Part shown: positions 25,472 to 33,420 of the stretch, one piece after another
How the letters are laid out: the number at the start of each line of letters is the position of its first letter
Position numbering within the stretch: the first letter of the stretch is position 1
Source: Planctomycetes bacterium GWF2_41_51
GTDB taxonomy: Bacteria > Planctomycetota > Phycisphaerae > Sedimentisphaerales > UBA12454
Direction: 5' to 3'
NCBI GenBank assembly: GCA_001825665.1
Contig: MHXZ01000056.1
Span: forward strand, 1-33,518
Length of the DNA: 33,518 nucleotides
Made by a program: the position numbers and the translations under genes
Notes under the pieces: model-generated
The model's database searches: none
Seen by the model: the letters and a program-made list of their open reading frames with translations, nothing else
Told to the model about the DNA's origin: nothing

Positions 25472-26917
25472 TTACCATTTAAGCCAATTGTCTAATTTAA
25501 TTGCCAGGTCTGTAATATTCACGATACAATCGTCATTCTCATCCCCGACTAATCTTTGGTCGCCGTTGCAAACAGGATCGATGGTATTGAACGTCCAGAC
25601 CTCACTTTCCAAGACTGAACTATCCGGAAATACACTCTTAACTTTCCATTCATAAGCTTCACCCGGCTCAAGTCCCGTAGGCTGATAGCTTGATTCAGTT
25701 ACTACCACATCTGTCCAGGTCTCATCTGAAGCAAGACGTAATGAAAGAGTATTTTCGGTCGCATAAGAATCTGTCTTCCACTGAAGCAGCAACATACTTT
25801 GCACTACATCAGAATTATTAGCAGGCGATAGCAGTTCAGGACTGGCCGTGATCGGCAAAGTAAATTCCCAGTTGAAACCGGTTTTTACTGTCTGTCCTGT
25901 GTCAGCATCTACAATATCAACTCTCCAGTAATATGTATTCCCTTTCAGAAGTACAGGTGGAGTATAAGTTGTGCTCGTAAGTTCTACTGGTGTAACATTC
26001 AGTTCAGGATTCATACCTAAATAAAGTTTATACGACATATTAGCCGGCCCGAAAACCGGTTCATTCCAGCTAAGAACCTGATCAGGGTAAACATTATCAT
26101 CATTATCTGCCGGAACAGGATTAGACGCTGCATTGGGATCAGGCGTATATGCTATTGATGTAATTATCGTCGAATTGTTTTTATATTCCACTTTCAGTCC
26201 GTGGGTTGTCCCCCAGCCCGGCTGCCCATACGCGACGCCTCTGTCTGTTATAAGCCCTTCCTGAATCCAACCGCTCGCATCGCTGAATTGAAGTGTATAG
26301 TCTCCGCCAAGCACCATCATTCCTGACCACCCGAAATCGATGTGAGTAAAGGCATTCAAATCGAAGCTTGTACCCATTTTTCCCTCAGCGCGTAGATATC
26401 CATCAAGATTTATTTCGCTTGCCCCCGATGAACGTGCACTGAACGTCCAGCCGACAATTACTATAGCGTCCCTTTCGATATTTAAGTATGTTTTGTAATC
26501 GGTTGGGCCGAAATAGCTGGCATAAAAATTGAAGTCGCTCCTTAGAAATCCCCCGCTCTCGATTGTCATTGAAACATCCTGATTTGCAGGACCGGCAGGT
26601 ATGTACAATTCAGAATTCCCGGGGTAGTTTACAGTTAGCGTAAAGTCTCTGACATACGCAACGTATCCGTTTGGTATCACACAATTATTTCCGATCCAGA
26701 CAAGATCACAATCCTGAGGCGACTGCCACTCACATGGATCGGCTTCATATGGTATATCACCGTATGGCTGCCAGTCGTTACCCACAGTCCAATTCGTAGG
26801 GTCAACTGAATCACCGCCGATAAAAGCCAGTTCATAATAAATCGCATTTGCAGCACTGCACAAAAGAAGCATTGCAGCAGATATGCATATAATCGTTTTG
26901 TTTGATATCTTAAACAT
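25472..26917 (-). CDS. Secreted protein with beta-rich module, two FN3-like domains and C-terminal dockerin-like repeat
   Basis: The 481-residue protein has a signal peptide (1-25, ending AANA). Residues about 26-256 carry the recurring beta-rich module, ending LITDRGVAYGQPGWGTTHGLKVEY. Two fibronectin-type-III-like domains follow (about 263-353 with ATSNPVP-like opening SNPVPADNDDNVYPDQ, and YYWRVDIVD; about 358-445 with LLSPANNSDVV and YEWKVKSV). The C-terminus is dockerin-like: GDENDDCIVNITDLAIKLDNWL (458-479). Dockerins bind cohesins in cellulosome-like assemblies; in Planctomycetota the partner is usually unknown. AAGGAG stands 8 nt before the ATG. It is 33 nt downstream of the two-module paralogue and ends at the terminator at 25422. 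No catalytic motif is seen. Confidence 0.83.
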   Translation of the reverse strand: MFKISNKTIICISAAMLLLCSAANAIYYELAFIGGDSVDPTNWTVGNDWQPYGDIPYEADPCEWQSPQDCDLVWIGNNCVIPNGYVAYVRDFTLTVNYPGNSELYIPAGPANQDVSMTIESGGFLRSDFNFYASYFGPTDYKTYLNIERDAIVIVGWTFSARSSGASEINLDGYLRAEGKMGTSFDLNAFTHIDFGWSGMMVLGGDYTLQFSDASGWIQEGLITDRGVAYGQPGWGTTHGLKVEYKNNSTIITSIAYTPDPNAASNPVPADNDDNVYPDQVLSWNEPVFGPANMSYKLYLGMNPELNVTPVELTSTTYTPPVLLKGNTYYWRVDIVDADTGQTVKTGFNWEFTLPITASPELLSPANNSDVVQSMLLLQWKTDSYATENTLSLRLASDETWTDVVVTESSYQPTGLEPGEAYEWKVKSVFPDSSVLESEVWTFNTIDPVCNGDQRLVGDENDDCIVNITDLAIKLDNWLKW

Positions 26918-26950
26918 AATCAGATCTCCTTATTTACAGATAACCTAATA

Positions 26951-28372
26951 TTATTGACAAGCTTCCTGTGGATCCCATGCACAGATCATCCAATTTTGAG
27001 CCATTAACGCAAAATCTTCAAAATCAACTGTGCAATCCATATTTTCATCTCCAGGCAATCTGTAAGTACTATCACAGATCGGGCCCGCGACTGATGTCAG
27101 CCTTGTTGTTTTGGACGCATAATCATAAGCAGCAACTACTCCGTATGTTGAACCCCATTGCGGATCATCGGCGCCTATTCCGCGGTCTCTGAATTGATTG
27201 TTTGTCGGCAAAGCCCAACCGTTAAAGGTTTCAACCATATTGCCTTTGGCTATGAGTTTTCCGGTTGCGGTAAAATCTATTATAGTTGTAGCTGAAATAT
27301 CAATACCATAATCAGTTGTAGCTCCTAACCCCATTAGTGTTCCGCCTATTGTGGTATAGGTGTTGCCCGGCCTTCGCGTATTAAACATCCATCCCGCTGT
27401 AACCGAAGCTCCCTGCTCGACTGCAAAAAAGACGGTTTCTGTTCCGCCAAAATATCCAAGATCGATATTCCACGAACTGCTCAAACTCGCACCGTTTTTA
27501 ATCGTTATAGCTACATTACCGGTGCCTGAATAATTGGCAAATGCCGTAAAATCTTTAACTGTTACGTTGCCTGAATAAATTACGCAGGTTCCTGTCCTGA
27601 TTGTTACCGAAGTATTCCAGCCTGGAACTTCACCACCGCTCCAGTTTCCTGCGACACTCCAATCGTCACTAATAGCGCCTGTCCAGCTTGCCGCTGTTGG
27701 CCCTGCATAACCTACTCCGGCGGTAATTGTTGTTATCCCATTTTCAGAGTCATATTGAGCGTTGAATCCCGGCCAGCCGGCATCATTCACTGTCTTTCCT
27801 TCTATTCGCAGCAGTCCTTCCTGAATCCAGGAACTTGTATCTGCAAAAGCTGCTGTACTGTCACCTGTAACGGTAAGTTTTCCTGAAGCACTAAAATTTA
27901 CAATTGCGTTTACGCCGTTAATGCTGAAACCACCCGCATTAATTTCCCCGGCGAGATTTATTGTTGCTTTACTTCCTGAAACACCGACTACAACTGAACC
28001 CGCGACATTAACGATTGCCCCCGATTCAATATTAGCAATCGAACTATAAGGGCCTGTATAATACCCTATATAAAAATGATGCGGTGATATCGAAAGTGAT
28101 GAGCCGCTCTTAAACGTAACGCTGATATCGCCTGTTGAAGTGCCAAGTTGTGTTATAAAGAAATCTTTCGCTTCATGAACGCCGGAGTACATAATAGCAG
28201 TACCGTTATAAAAATTAGCGGCATCATTGATAGTCGGCACTGCATTTGTGCTCCAGTTCCCTGCTACATCCCAATCATCACTGACTGACCCGGTCCAGTC
28301 CGCCCCAAAAGTGCCGCCGGCTAATAACATCACCATTGTTATTATCGTGGCGATTGAATATTGTTTAGCCAT
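26951..28372 (-). CDS. Secreted protein with two tandem beta-rich modules and C-terminal dockerin-like repeat
   Basis: The 473-residue protein has a signal peptide (MAKQYSIATIITMVMLLAGGTFGA), then two copies of the beta-rich module. Copy one runs from about 25 (WTGSVSDDWDVAGNWS) to 222 and copy two from about 229 (WTGAISDDWSVAGNWS) to 425, closing with DPQWGSTYGVVAAYD. The C-terminus (about 430-465) is dockerin-like: GDENMDCTVDFEDFALMAQNW. The near-identical opening strands show an internal duplication. No enzyme motif is seen; a structural or glycan-binding role on a surface assembly is a guess. AAGGAG precedes the ATG. It is followed 33 nt later by the FN3/dockerin gene and separated from the PEP-CTERM paralogue by a terminator. 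Confidence 0.83.
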   Translation of the reverse strand: MAKQYSIATIITMVMLLAGGTFGADWTGSVSDDWDVAGNWSTNAVPTINDAANFYNGTAIMYSGVHEAKDFFITQLGTSTGDISVTFKSGSSLSISPHHFYIGYYTGPYSSIANIESGAIVNVAGSVVVGVSGSKATINLAGEINAGGFSINGVNAIVNFSASGKLTVTGDSTAAFADTSSWIQEGLLRIEGKTVNDAGWPGFNAQYDSENGITTITAGVGYAGPTAASWTGAISDDWSVAGNWSGGEVPGWNTSVTIRTGTCVIYSGNVTVKDFTAFANYSGTGNVAITIKNGASLSSSWNIDLGYFGGTETVFFAVEQGASVTAGWMFNTRRPGNTYTTIGGTLMGLGATTDYGIDISATTIIDFTATGKLIAKGNMVETFNGWALPTNNQFRDRGIGADDPQWGSTYGVVAAYDYASKTTRLTSVAGPICDSTYRLPGDENMDCTVDFEDFALMAQNWMICAWDPQEACQ

Positions 28373-28452
28373 TTTTTAGTCTCCTTAAAAGTAATAAAAC
28401 GAGAACTTAAATTCAAATTATGCCCCAATGCACTTAATGCTTTATGATACAT

Positions 28453-28487
28453 AAATTCTGCCGACAAAATAACTGTCGGCAGAATTT
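28453..28487 (-). terminator. Terminator after the PEP-CTERM module protein gene
   Basis: A perfect 14-bp inverted repeat (AAATTCTGCCGACA at 28453-28466 and its complement at 28474-28487) with a 7-nt loop lies 14 nt beyond the stop codon at 28502. The T run after it on the minus strand is short, so termination strength is uncertain. Confidence 0.75.
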
Positions 28488-28501
28488 AAAAACTTACTTT
28501 T

Positions 28502-29284
28502 TTATTTACGGCGCTTAATAGCCAACCCGCCTATTAGTAATAAGCATATAGTTGCTGGTTCAGGAATCGATGTTACTGTTGTTGTATTTGTTCCAGAGTC
28601 ATAATCTGCGATGATGCCGTAAGTAGTTCCCCAGCCGGGATCAGTATTACCAACACCTCTATCAAGTACTACAGTACCTGACCAATAAGCGTCAAAATAA
28701 TACTTCCAGTCACCGGCAATCACAAGCGAACCTGTTGAAGCAAAATCTATAATTGTCGCGCCGCTTATCCCGAAATTACCGCCTACCTCGATATTACCTG
28801 CAAGATTAATTGTGTGAAGGCCCGATCTGCTGCCAAGAAAATAACCATCAGTAATGATACTTCCGCCTTGTTCTACATTTACGATAACTGCCCCAGAACC
28901 GCTGTAATAACCAAGATCAAAATTGCTGGTACTATGGAGAGTTGCGCCATTATTAATTGTCAACGTAATATCTTCGCTCGTCGCTGCTGAAGCAACATTT
29001 CCGCCAAACGAAATTTCCCCATGGTTTGTAGCCATCATAAAGTCTGAAACTGTCTTCACGCCTGAATTAATAACGCTACTGCCATTAAGAACATTTGCCG
29101 CCAAATTATCCTCGTAGGTATAATTTGAATACAAAGTCCCCGCCCATTCCAGCGCCCAGTTGCCTGCGCTGGCCCAGTCTCCATTTTCTGGTCCCTGCCA
29201 GTATAATCCATATCCGTACAGATTACCTGCTGTCCCCAAAAACATCAACAAAACAAAAACTTTCAGCATTATAGCCATCTTCAT
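28502..29284 (-). CDS. Secreted beta-rich module protein with PEP-CTERM tag
   Basis: The 260-residue protein has a signal peptide (ending about NLYG), one copy of the recurring beta-rich module (LYWQGPENGDWASAGNWALEW at the start, LDRGVGNTDPGWGTTYGIIA at the end) and a C-terminal PEP-CTERM tag: SIPEPA, a hydrophobic segment ICLLLIGGLAI, then KRRK. The module is closest by eye to the N-terminal module of the beta-helix protein at 12025 (both share the LEW...GTLYS.Y.YEDN region, the NHG strand and LHS.(N)NFDLGYY). It appears to be a free-standing, surface-sorted version of that domain. GGAGGG stands 7 nt before the ATG. It lies 72 nt downstream of the LacI-type regulator and ends at the 28453 terminator. 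Confidence 0.87.
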   Translation of the reverse strand: MKMAIMLKVFVLLMFLGTAGNLYGYGLYWQGPENGDWASAGNWALEWAGTLYSNYTYEDNLAANVLNGSSVINSGVKTVSDFMMATNHGEISFGGNVASAATSEDITLTINNGATLHSTSNFDLGYYSGSGAVIVNVEQGGSIITDGYFLGSRSGLHTINLAGNIEVGGNFGISGATIIDFASTGSLVIAGDWKYYFDAYWSGTVVLDRGVGNTDPGWGTTYGIIADYDSGTNTTTVTSIPEPATICLLLIGGLAIKRRK

Positions 29285-29356
29285 AACTCTTCCCTCCGAA
29301 CCTTAAAAAACAGCCTCATTTTCGCAGCAACACACTGCATCATTAAGCCGTATTAT

Positions 29357-30397
29357 TTATTTTGCAAATTCTTTACAAGACCCCGTCGAGTTTCGAATTA
29401 TCAACTTTGCCCGCATCGAAATATTTTCAAAAGATTGTTCAGCCTCTTCATTTTTTACTCGCTTATCAACTTTCTCAACAATTGCCGCCGCTAATTGAGC
29501 GTATGGCTGTCGTATTGTTGTTAAAGCAGGATTTATATATGCCGAAAAAGGCATATCATCGTGACCAATAACTGAAATATCTTTGGGTATCTCCAGGCCA
29601 AAATCCTGTACGGCTTTAAGAATTGAGATACAGCCGAAATCGTTAGTATTTATAATAGCTGTAGGTTTAATAGTTTTTAGAATGTCCAATGTTATTTTGT
29701 AAATATTTTCCATGTTAATGGTATTTACCGGAATCTTCAATAGCATCGAAGGATCGCATTCCACTCCTTTTTCTTTAAAAGCCTTTTGATAACCGATTAA
29801 TCTTTCACAACTGCATAAATCATCGTGATCACATCCGAAAAATGCTATTTTCCTGTGGCCAAGTTCCAGTAAATAAGTTGTCGCCTCAAACATTCCATAA
29901 GAACGATCAACCCTGATTCTGTCGCATTCGATTCCCTCGAAACGATGCTCTACATTTATTAGAGGACAAGGAAAACTATTGTAAGTTTTTATATTGTCAA
30001 CTTTCTCTCCACCAGATAAGAGGATTACCGCATCAACTCGACGCGCACGAAATAACTGAACACATTCATACTCATATTTGGCTAAACCGTATGTTAACCC
30101 CATAATAGCCTGGTAACCTTTATCAAAAAGTTTGCGTTCAATGGCCTCGATTAACATTTGAGAGGAGAAAACAGATAAGTCGTTATTTGTACCGGCGCTG
30201 AGAATACCGACCAGACCGGTTTTCCCTAACACCAGGGATCTTGCCGTAAAATTGGGAACATAATCAAGCTGCTGCGCGATTTTCTCGATTCTTTGACGAG
30301 TCTTTTCACTAACCCCGTTTCTGCCTCGCAGAGCAACACTTACTGTGTAAGGAGTAACATTCGCGACTTCTGCTATTTTTTTAATTGTGGTTGTCAT
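29357..30397 (-). CDS. LacI-family transcriptional regulator
   Basis: The 346-residue protein has an N-terminal helix-turn-helix (TTIKKIAEVANVTPYTVSVAL, then GRNGVSEKTRQRIEKIAQQL) with the hinge region LDYVPNFTARSLVLGKTG, and a periplasmic-binding-like effector domain (about 60-330) with VGILSAG, ITLDILKTIKPTAIINTNDF, ISVIGHDDMPFSAYINPALT and TTIRQPYAQLA. Such proteins bind a sugar and repress catabolic operons. A promoter at 30430-30459 and an operator-like palindrome at 30415-30426 just upstream of it suggest autoregulation. It lies between the isomerase/MTTB genes and the module-protein genes, either of which could be targets. The Shine-Dalgarno is weak. Confidence 0.93.
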   Translation of the reverse strand: MTTTIKKIAEVANVTPYTVSVALRGRNGVSEKTRQRIEKIAQQLDYVPNFTARSLVLGKTGLVGILSAGTNNDLSVFSSQMLIEAIERKLFDKGYQAIMGLTYGLAKYEYECVQLFRARRVDAVILLSGGEKVDNIKTYNSFPCPLINVEHRFEGIECDRIRVDRSYGMFEATTYLLELGHRKIAFFGCDHDDLCSCERLIGYQKAFKEKGVECDPSMLLKIPVNTINMENIYKITLDILKTIKPTAIINTNDFGCISILKAVQDFGLEIPKDISVIGHDDMPFSAYINPALTTIRQPYAQLAAAIVEKVDKRVKNEEAEQSFENISMRAKLIIRNSTGSCKEFAK

Positions 30398-30414
30398 AGC
30401 ACCATTAAAACAAG

Positions 30415-30426
30415 CTTAACGTTTAG
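30415..30426. promoter_or_regulatory. Candidate LacI-type operator at the transcription start
   Basis: CTTAACGTTTAG is palindromic at 10 of 12 positions around a central CG, the usual form of LacI-family operators. It begins 3 bp downstream of the -10 box of the promoter at 30430-30459, where a repressor would block initiation. A second AAACGTTT occurs at 30586-30593, about 165 bp further upstream. The regulator that binds is inferred to be the adjacent LacI protein. Confidence 0.55.
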
Positions 30427-30429
30427 GTT

Positions 30430-30459
30430 AGTTTATCAGTTTTATAGAATACTTGTCAA
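30430..30459 (-). promoter_or_regulatory. Sigma70-type promoter of the LacI regulator gene
   Basis: On the minus strand TTGACA (30459-30454) and TAAACT (30435-30430) are separated by 18 bp, giving a near-consensus promoter whose start would fall near 30422, inside the operator-like palindrome and about 25 nt before the ATG at 30397. Confidence 0.7.
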
Positions 30460-30612
30460 ACAAAATTATAAAAAGATATATCTTCTTGCTTAATAAATAC
30501 TTACAATCTTAATTAAGCCTATCTTATTTTGTATCTGCAGCATTATTTTTTCTTCTTTTACAAATGAATGCCACTTCAATCACCAAAACGTTTATTTGCA
30601 CAATTTTTACTT

Positions 30613-31932
30613 TTATACAAGCTCAATTAGCCGATTATTTTTAGTAATTGAAACTAACATTCTTATCTCATTTGAAATATCGTCATAGCCGACCACCCAA
30701 TGATGGCCAATGCCTTCGTTATGGATCCAGTCAAGTATTGCCATGGTAGGTGCTTGGAATTTCACTCTCAGTGGATTGCCCGGAAAAACCATTTCCGTAT
30801 GCAAAGCTTCACCTTTCAGCATCGCTATTTGATAATGCTCCCCACGAGGCAAAAGATTCAGCATTGTAACAATCCCTGGCTTAGACGGAAACATTGCACA
30901 AACTCCCTGCTTCATTAATCTGACATGTCCCAAAGTAATTTTGCCCTCGCTGTCAGCAAGGCTCAAAGAACCAGAACCGCAATGTGTAAGAACAATAGTT
31001 CCGTCATCCAAAGGCTCAAGCCAGTCAGTATTGTGCGTCGGCCGACCTGTCAGCGACGATAAAATAAGCTGCCCTACTGCAGCATTTACATCGCCTTCGC
31101 AGGCAAGTGGTATATTTTCATCCGCCAGCAAAGACGCTGCAATACACGCGCAGCCCATATTGTCAGGATAACAGCCGAAGGCAAGTGCATTTAAATTGTT
31201 TTGAGTTATTATTTCACGTAATGCTTTATATATTTTGATTGAGTCAACACCTTCTTTTTCCGAAACATCGCACTTGTTTGCTTTTTTCGTTAATTCTTCC
31301 CATTTTTTCTGAACATCAGAATTACTCAATTGAGCGGATATACCTAATATCTTAGCCAAATCAAAATAGATAACACGAGGCCCCAATGATTTTTTAAGCT
31401 GGATCTCATTTACTGCTGCTTCAACCATACCGGCTATACGATGTCCAACTATGCCGATCTTCGACGTTCTTAATAGTTTTTTCAATGCAGTGGCTTTGGC
31501 CCAGCTTTGTATTTTTTTTATGGCTGCTTCATCGTTCACATCACCAAACGCACAGCTATATGAATAATCAAGCTGCTTTAAATAGGCCGTTAATTGCTGG
31601 CTGCCGCATAATGCCCCCGTTTCCACTCCCGGAAATGACCACAAAAATATCGGCACATTACATTCTTCAAGCAAATCTACAACAAGGTAATCTTCAAACC
31701 AGCTTACCGCACCAAAAGCTACACCATGAACGTGCTTTTCGGCCAACTTTTTGCCCGCTGCGATTGCTTTTTCAGGACTGTCAACCGATCCTGCCTCAAC
31801 GACCTCACAGCCGATACTTTTCAGAACTTCTGAGAGTTTTTGTTCCATCCGGGCTGCCTTGTCAGCGCCCACTTCCAAAGGGCTGGACAAACAGGCAATT
31901 CCTATGCGTGGTTTCAGTTTTTGTGCAGGCAT
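30613..31932 (-). CDS. L-fucose/L-arabinose isomerase-like sugar isomerase
   Basis: The 439-residue protein resembles the FucI/AraA isomerase fold: an N-terminal domain (RIGIACLSSPLEVGADKA, VEAGSVDSPEKAIAAGKKLAE), VAFGAVSWFEDYLVVDLLEE, a central domain with IGIVGHRIAGM, and a C-terminal domain with IPLACEGDVNAAVGQLILSSLTGRPTHNTDWL-type motif (about 278-309), where the Glu and Asp match the metal-binding acidic residues of L-fucose isomerases, then LTHCGSGSLSL. These enzymes interconvert an aldose and ketose with Mn2+. The substrate is uncertain because divergence is large and non-isomerase family members exist. It is 28 nt downstream of the MTTB gene, suggesting one operon. AAAGG stands before the ATG. 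Confidence 0.8.
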   Translation of the reverse strand: MPAQKLKPRIGIACLSSPLEVGADKAARMEQKLSEVLKSIGCEVVEAGSVDSPEKAIAAGKKLAEKHVHGVAFGAVSWFEDYLVVDLLEECNVPIFLWSFPGVETGALCGSQQLTAYLKQLDYSYSCAFGDVNDEAAIKKIQSWAKATALKKLLRTSKIGIVGHRIAGMVEAAVNEIQLKKSLGPRVIYFDLAKILGISAQLSNSDVQKKWEELTKKANKCDVSEKEGVDSIKIYKALREIITQNNLNALAFGCYPDNMGCACIAASLLADENIPLACEGDVNAAVGQLILSSLTGRPTHNTDWLEPLDDGTIVLTHCGSGSLSLADSEGKITLGHVRLMKQGVCAMFPSKPGIVTMLNLLPRGEHYQIAMLKGEALHTEMVFPGNPLRVKFQAPTMAILDWIHNEGIGHHWVVGYDDISNEIRMLVSITKNNRLIELV

Positions 31933-31960
31933 TTAATTACCTTTGCGAAATTTCAGATTC

Positions 31961-33388
31961 TTATTTGTACAATTCATCCCATTTTGTAAGAATTTGACTT
32001 AATTTTAATCCAACATCAGCTTTTAGCAAAGCCTTATTTTCACCTTCGAGCATTTTCGAAACCTTTTCAGCCGCCAGTTGAGTGCATTTTTTCGAACCAT
32101 TGCTTCGCCAGTTCTCATAATTTAACCCTTTGATTATACTTGGCTCAACATGTTCTCCAGTTCGCAAATACTTCAGTGTATGATCCGAAGCGAGATAATC
32201 ACCTCGCGGCCCGATACTGGAAATCAAATCTCTTGCTATTGTATCTTCAGTAACTTCGATACCAGCCGCTATCCTTTCAGCAAAACGATTCATTTCATTA
32301 TCAAGGAGAAGCTGTTCATTCGTAAAAGTCATTCCCGTTCCGAACATTCCAGAATTGACGATCAGATCATTACCTCCGCTTATTGCGGCAAGTAAACTCA
32401 TCATCTTTTCCCAGCCAAGCTGTTCATCATCGATATTTGAATCAGCGTCCGGTCCGATACTATGACTTGGCATATTATAATAATGAGCCATTTGAGCTCC
32501 TGCGATTCGCATCAAAGCCTCTTCAGGCCTGCCGATAACAACATTCGAATACCGCATATCGTACGATGTCCACGCAGCACCGTAGATTTGCGGAGTACCC
32601 GGATTAACCAAGTGCGTAATTACAGCAGCAGAAAGTACCTCAGTGTTATGCAGCGTAATATTTCCCGCTACAGTATAAGGTGATGTAAGCCCCGAAATAG
32701 GCTGCGGCAGCCACGCCAGTGGCATTCCAACCTTTGCACATTCTACCGCTGATTCAGCAGCCCCCGCCTCCCAGTATAATGGACTTGTTGTCGATAACTG
32801 GCTTATCATACTCGAGCGTTCTTTGAAGCTGTCAAATCCCGTCGCGGCTTTGGCAAGTTCTATTATGCTCAAATTAACTTCTTTGCTTTCAGATGAATAA
32901 AACACTGGCTTTTTCGTATTCCGCATCATAGCCGCAACAGTATGGGTAAGCATCGTTTTAGGCGGAACATCAGATGGGTTCAGCGGAACTCCTGCTATAT
33001 CGATATCATCGAGATGCTCACAAATTTTCGCATAATCTTCGATATCTTTTATTATTGCATTTCTTCTTTCACCCGTTCCATCTTTCATTACAAAGACAGC
33101 ATTATGACCACCGGCAAAACGAACTCCTCCGTCGCCGATTACAAATGCGTCTTTGCCGTTGCGGTCTGTCATTTGAATAATTTTTTTGTTCTTCGCTATA
33201 CAATCGTTAACAAGACTTCTCGGGAAAGTAACTCTCTCGCTGTTACAAACGGCTCCATTTTCAACTAACAAGTCTCTTACCGTTTTACTTTCGATAAGCA
33301 GACCGGTCTTTTCCAGGATATCCAAAGACGCTTCGTTAACTGCTTTTATTTCTTTTTCACTAAAAACCTGCCAATTCGTCAGTTTCAT
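31961..33388 (-). CDS. MTTB-family (trimethylamine methyltransferase-like) protein, no pyrrolysine
   Basis: The 475-residue protein matches the MTTB family: the N-terminal EIKAVNEASLDILEKTGLLI, VTFPRSLVNDCI and RFAGGHNAVFVMKDG segments, LNPSDVPPKTMLTHTVAAMM, the barrel segment LYWEAGAAESAVECAKVGMP, the GPDADSNIDDEQLGWEKM region and the C-terminal DLISSIGPRGDYLASDHTLKY. The reading frame is open without an internal TAG, so it belongs with the non-pyrrolysine members, some of which demethylate glycine betaine, proline betaine or carnitine with a corrinoid protein. No corrinoid protein gene is in the window. AGGATGG precedes the ATG. It probably shares an operon with the isomerase gene; the methylated substrate is unknown. 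Confidence 0.9.
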   Translation of the reverse strand: MKLTNWQVFSEKEIKAVNEASLDILEKTGLLIESKTVRDLLVENGAVCNSERVTFPRSLVNDCIAKNKKIIQMTDRNGKDAFVIGDGGVRFAGGHNAVFVMKDGTGERRNAIIKDIEDYAKICEHLDDIDIAGVPLNPSDVPPKTMLTHTVAAMMRNTKKPVFYSSESKEVNLSIIELAKAATGFDSFKERSSMISQLSTTSPLYWEAGAAESAVECAKVGMPLAWLPQPISGLTSPYTVAGNITLHNTEVLSAAVITHLVNPGTPQIYGAAWTSYDMRYSNVVIGRPEEALMRIAGAQMAHYYNMPSHSIGPDADSNIDDEQLGWEKMMSLLAAISGGNDLIVNSGMFGTGMTFTNEQLLLDNEMNRFAERIAAGIEVTEDTIARDLISSIGPRGDYLASDHTLKYLRTGEHVEPSIIKGLNYENWRSNGSKKCTQLAAEKVSKMLEGENKALLKADVGLKLSQILTKWDELYK

Positions 33389-33420
33389 ATTTCCATCCTG
33401 TCAATAACATTCTTCAATTT

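Noticed and set aside
30586-30593. AAACGTTT as a second LacI operator
   Set aside because: The 8-bp palindrome is not extended and AACGTT cores also occur inside several coding regions here, so chance is likely; it is only mentioned beside the stronger site.
31485-31997. Plus-strand open frame of 170 codons
   Set aside because: It lies entirely antisense to the isomerase-like gene and its translation has low-complexity, non-protein-like composition.
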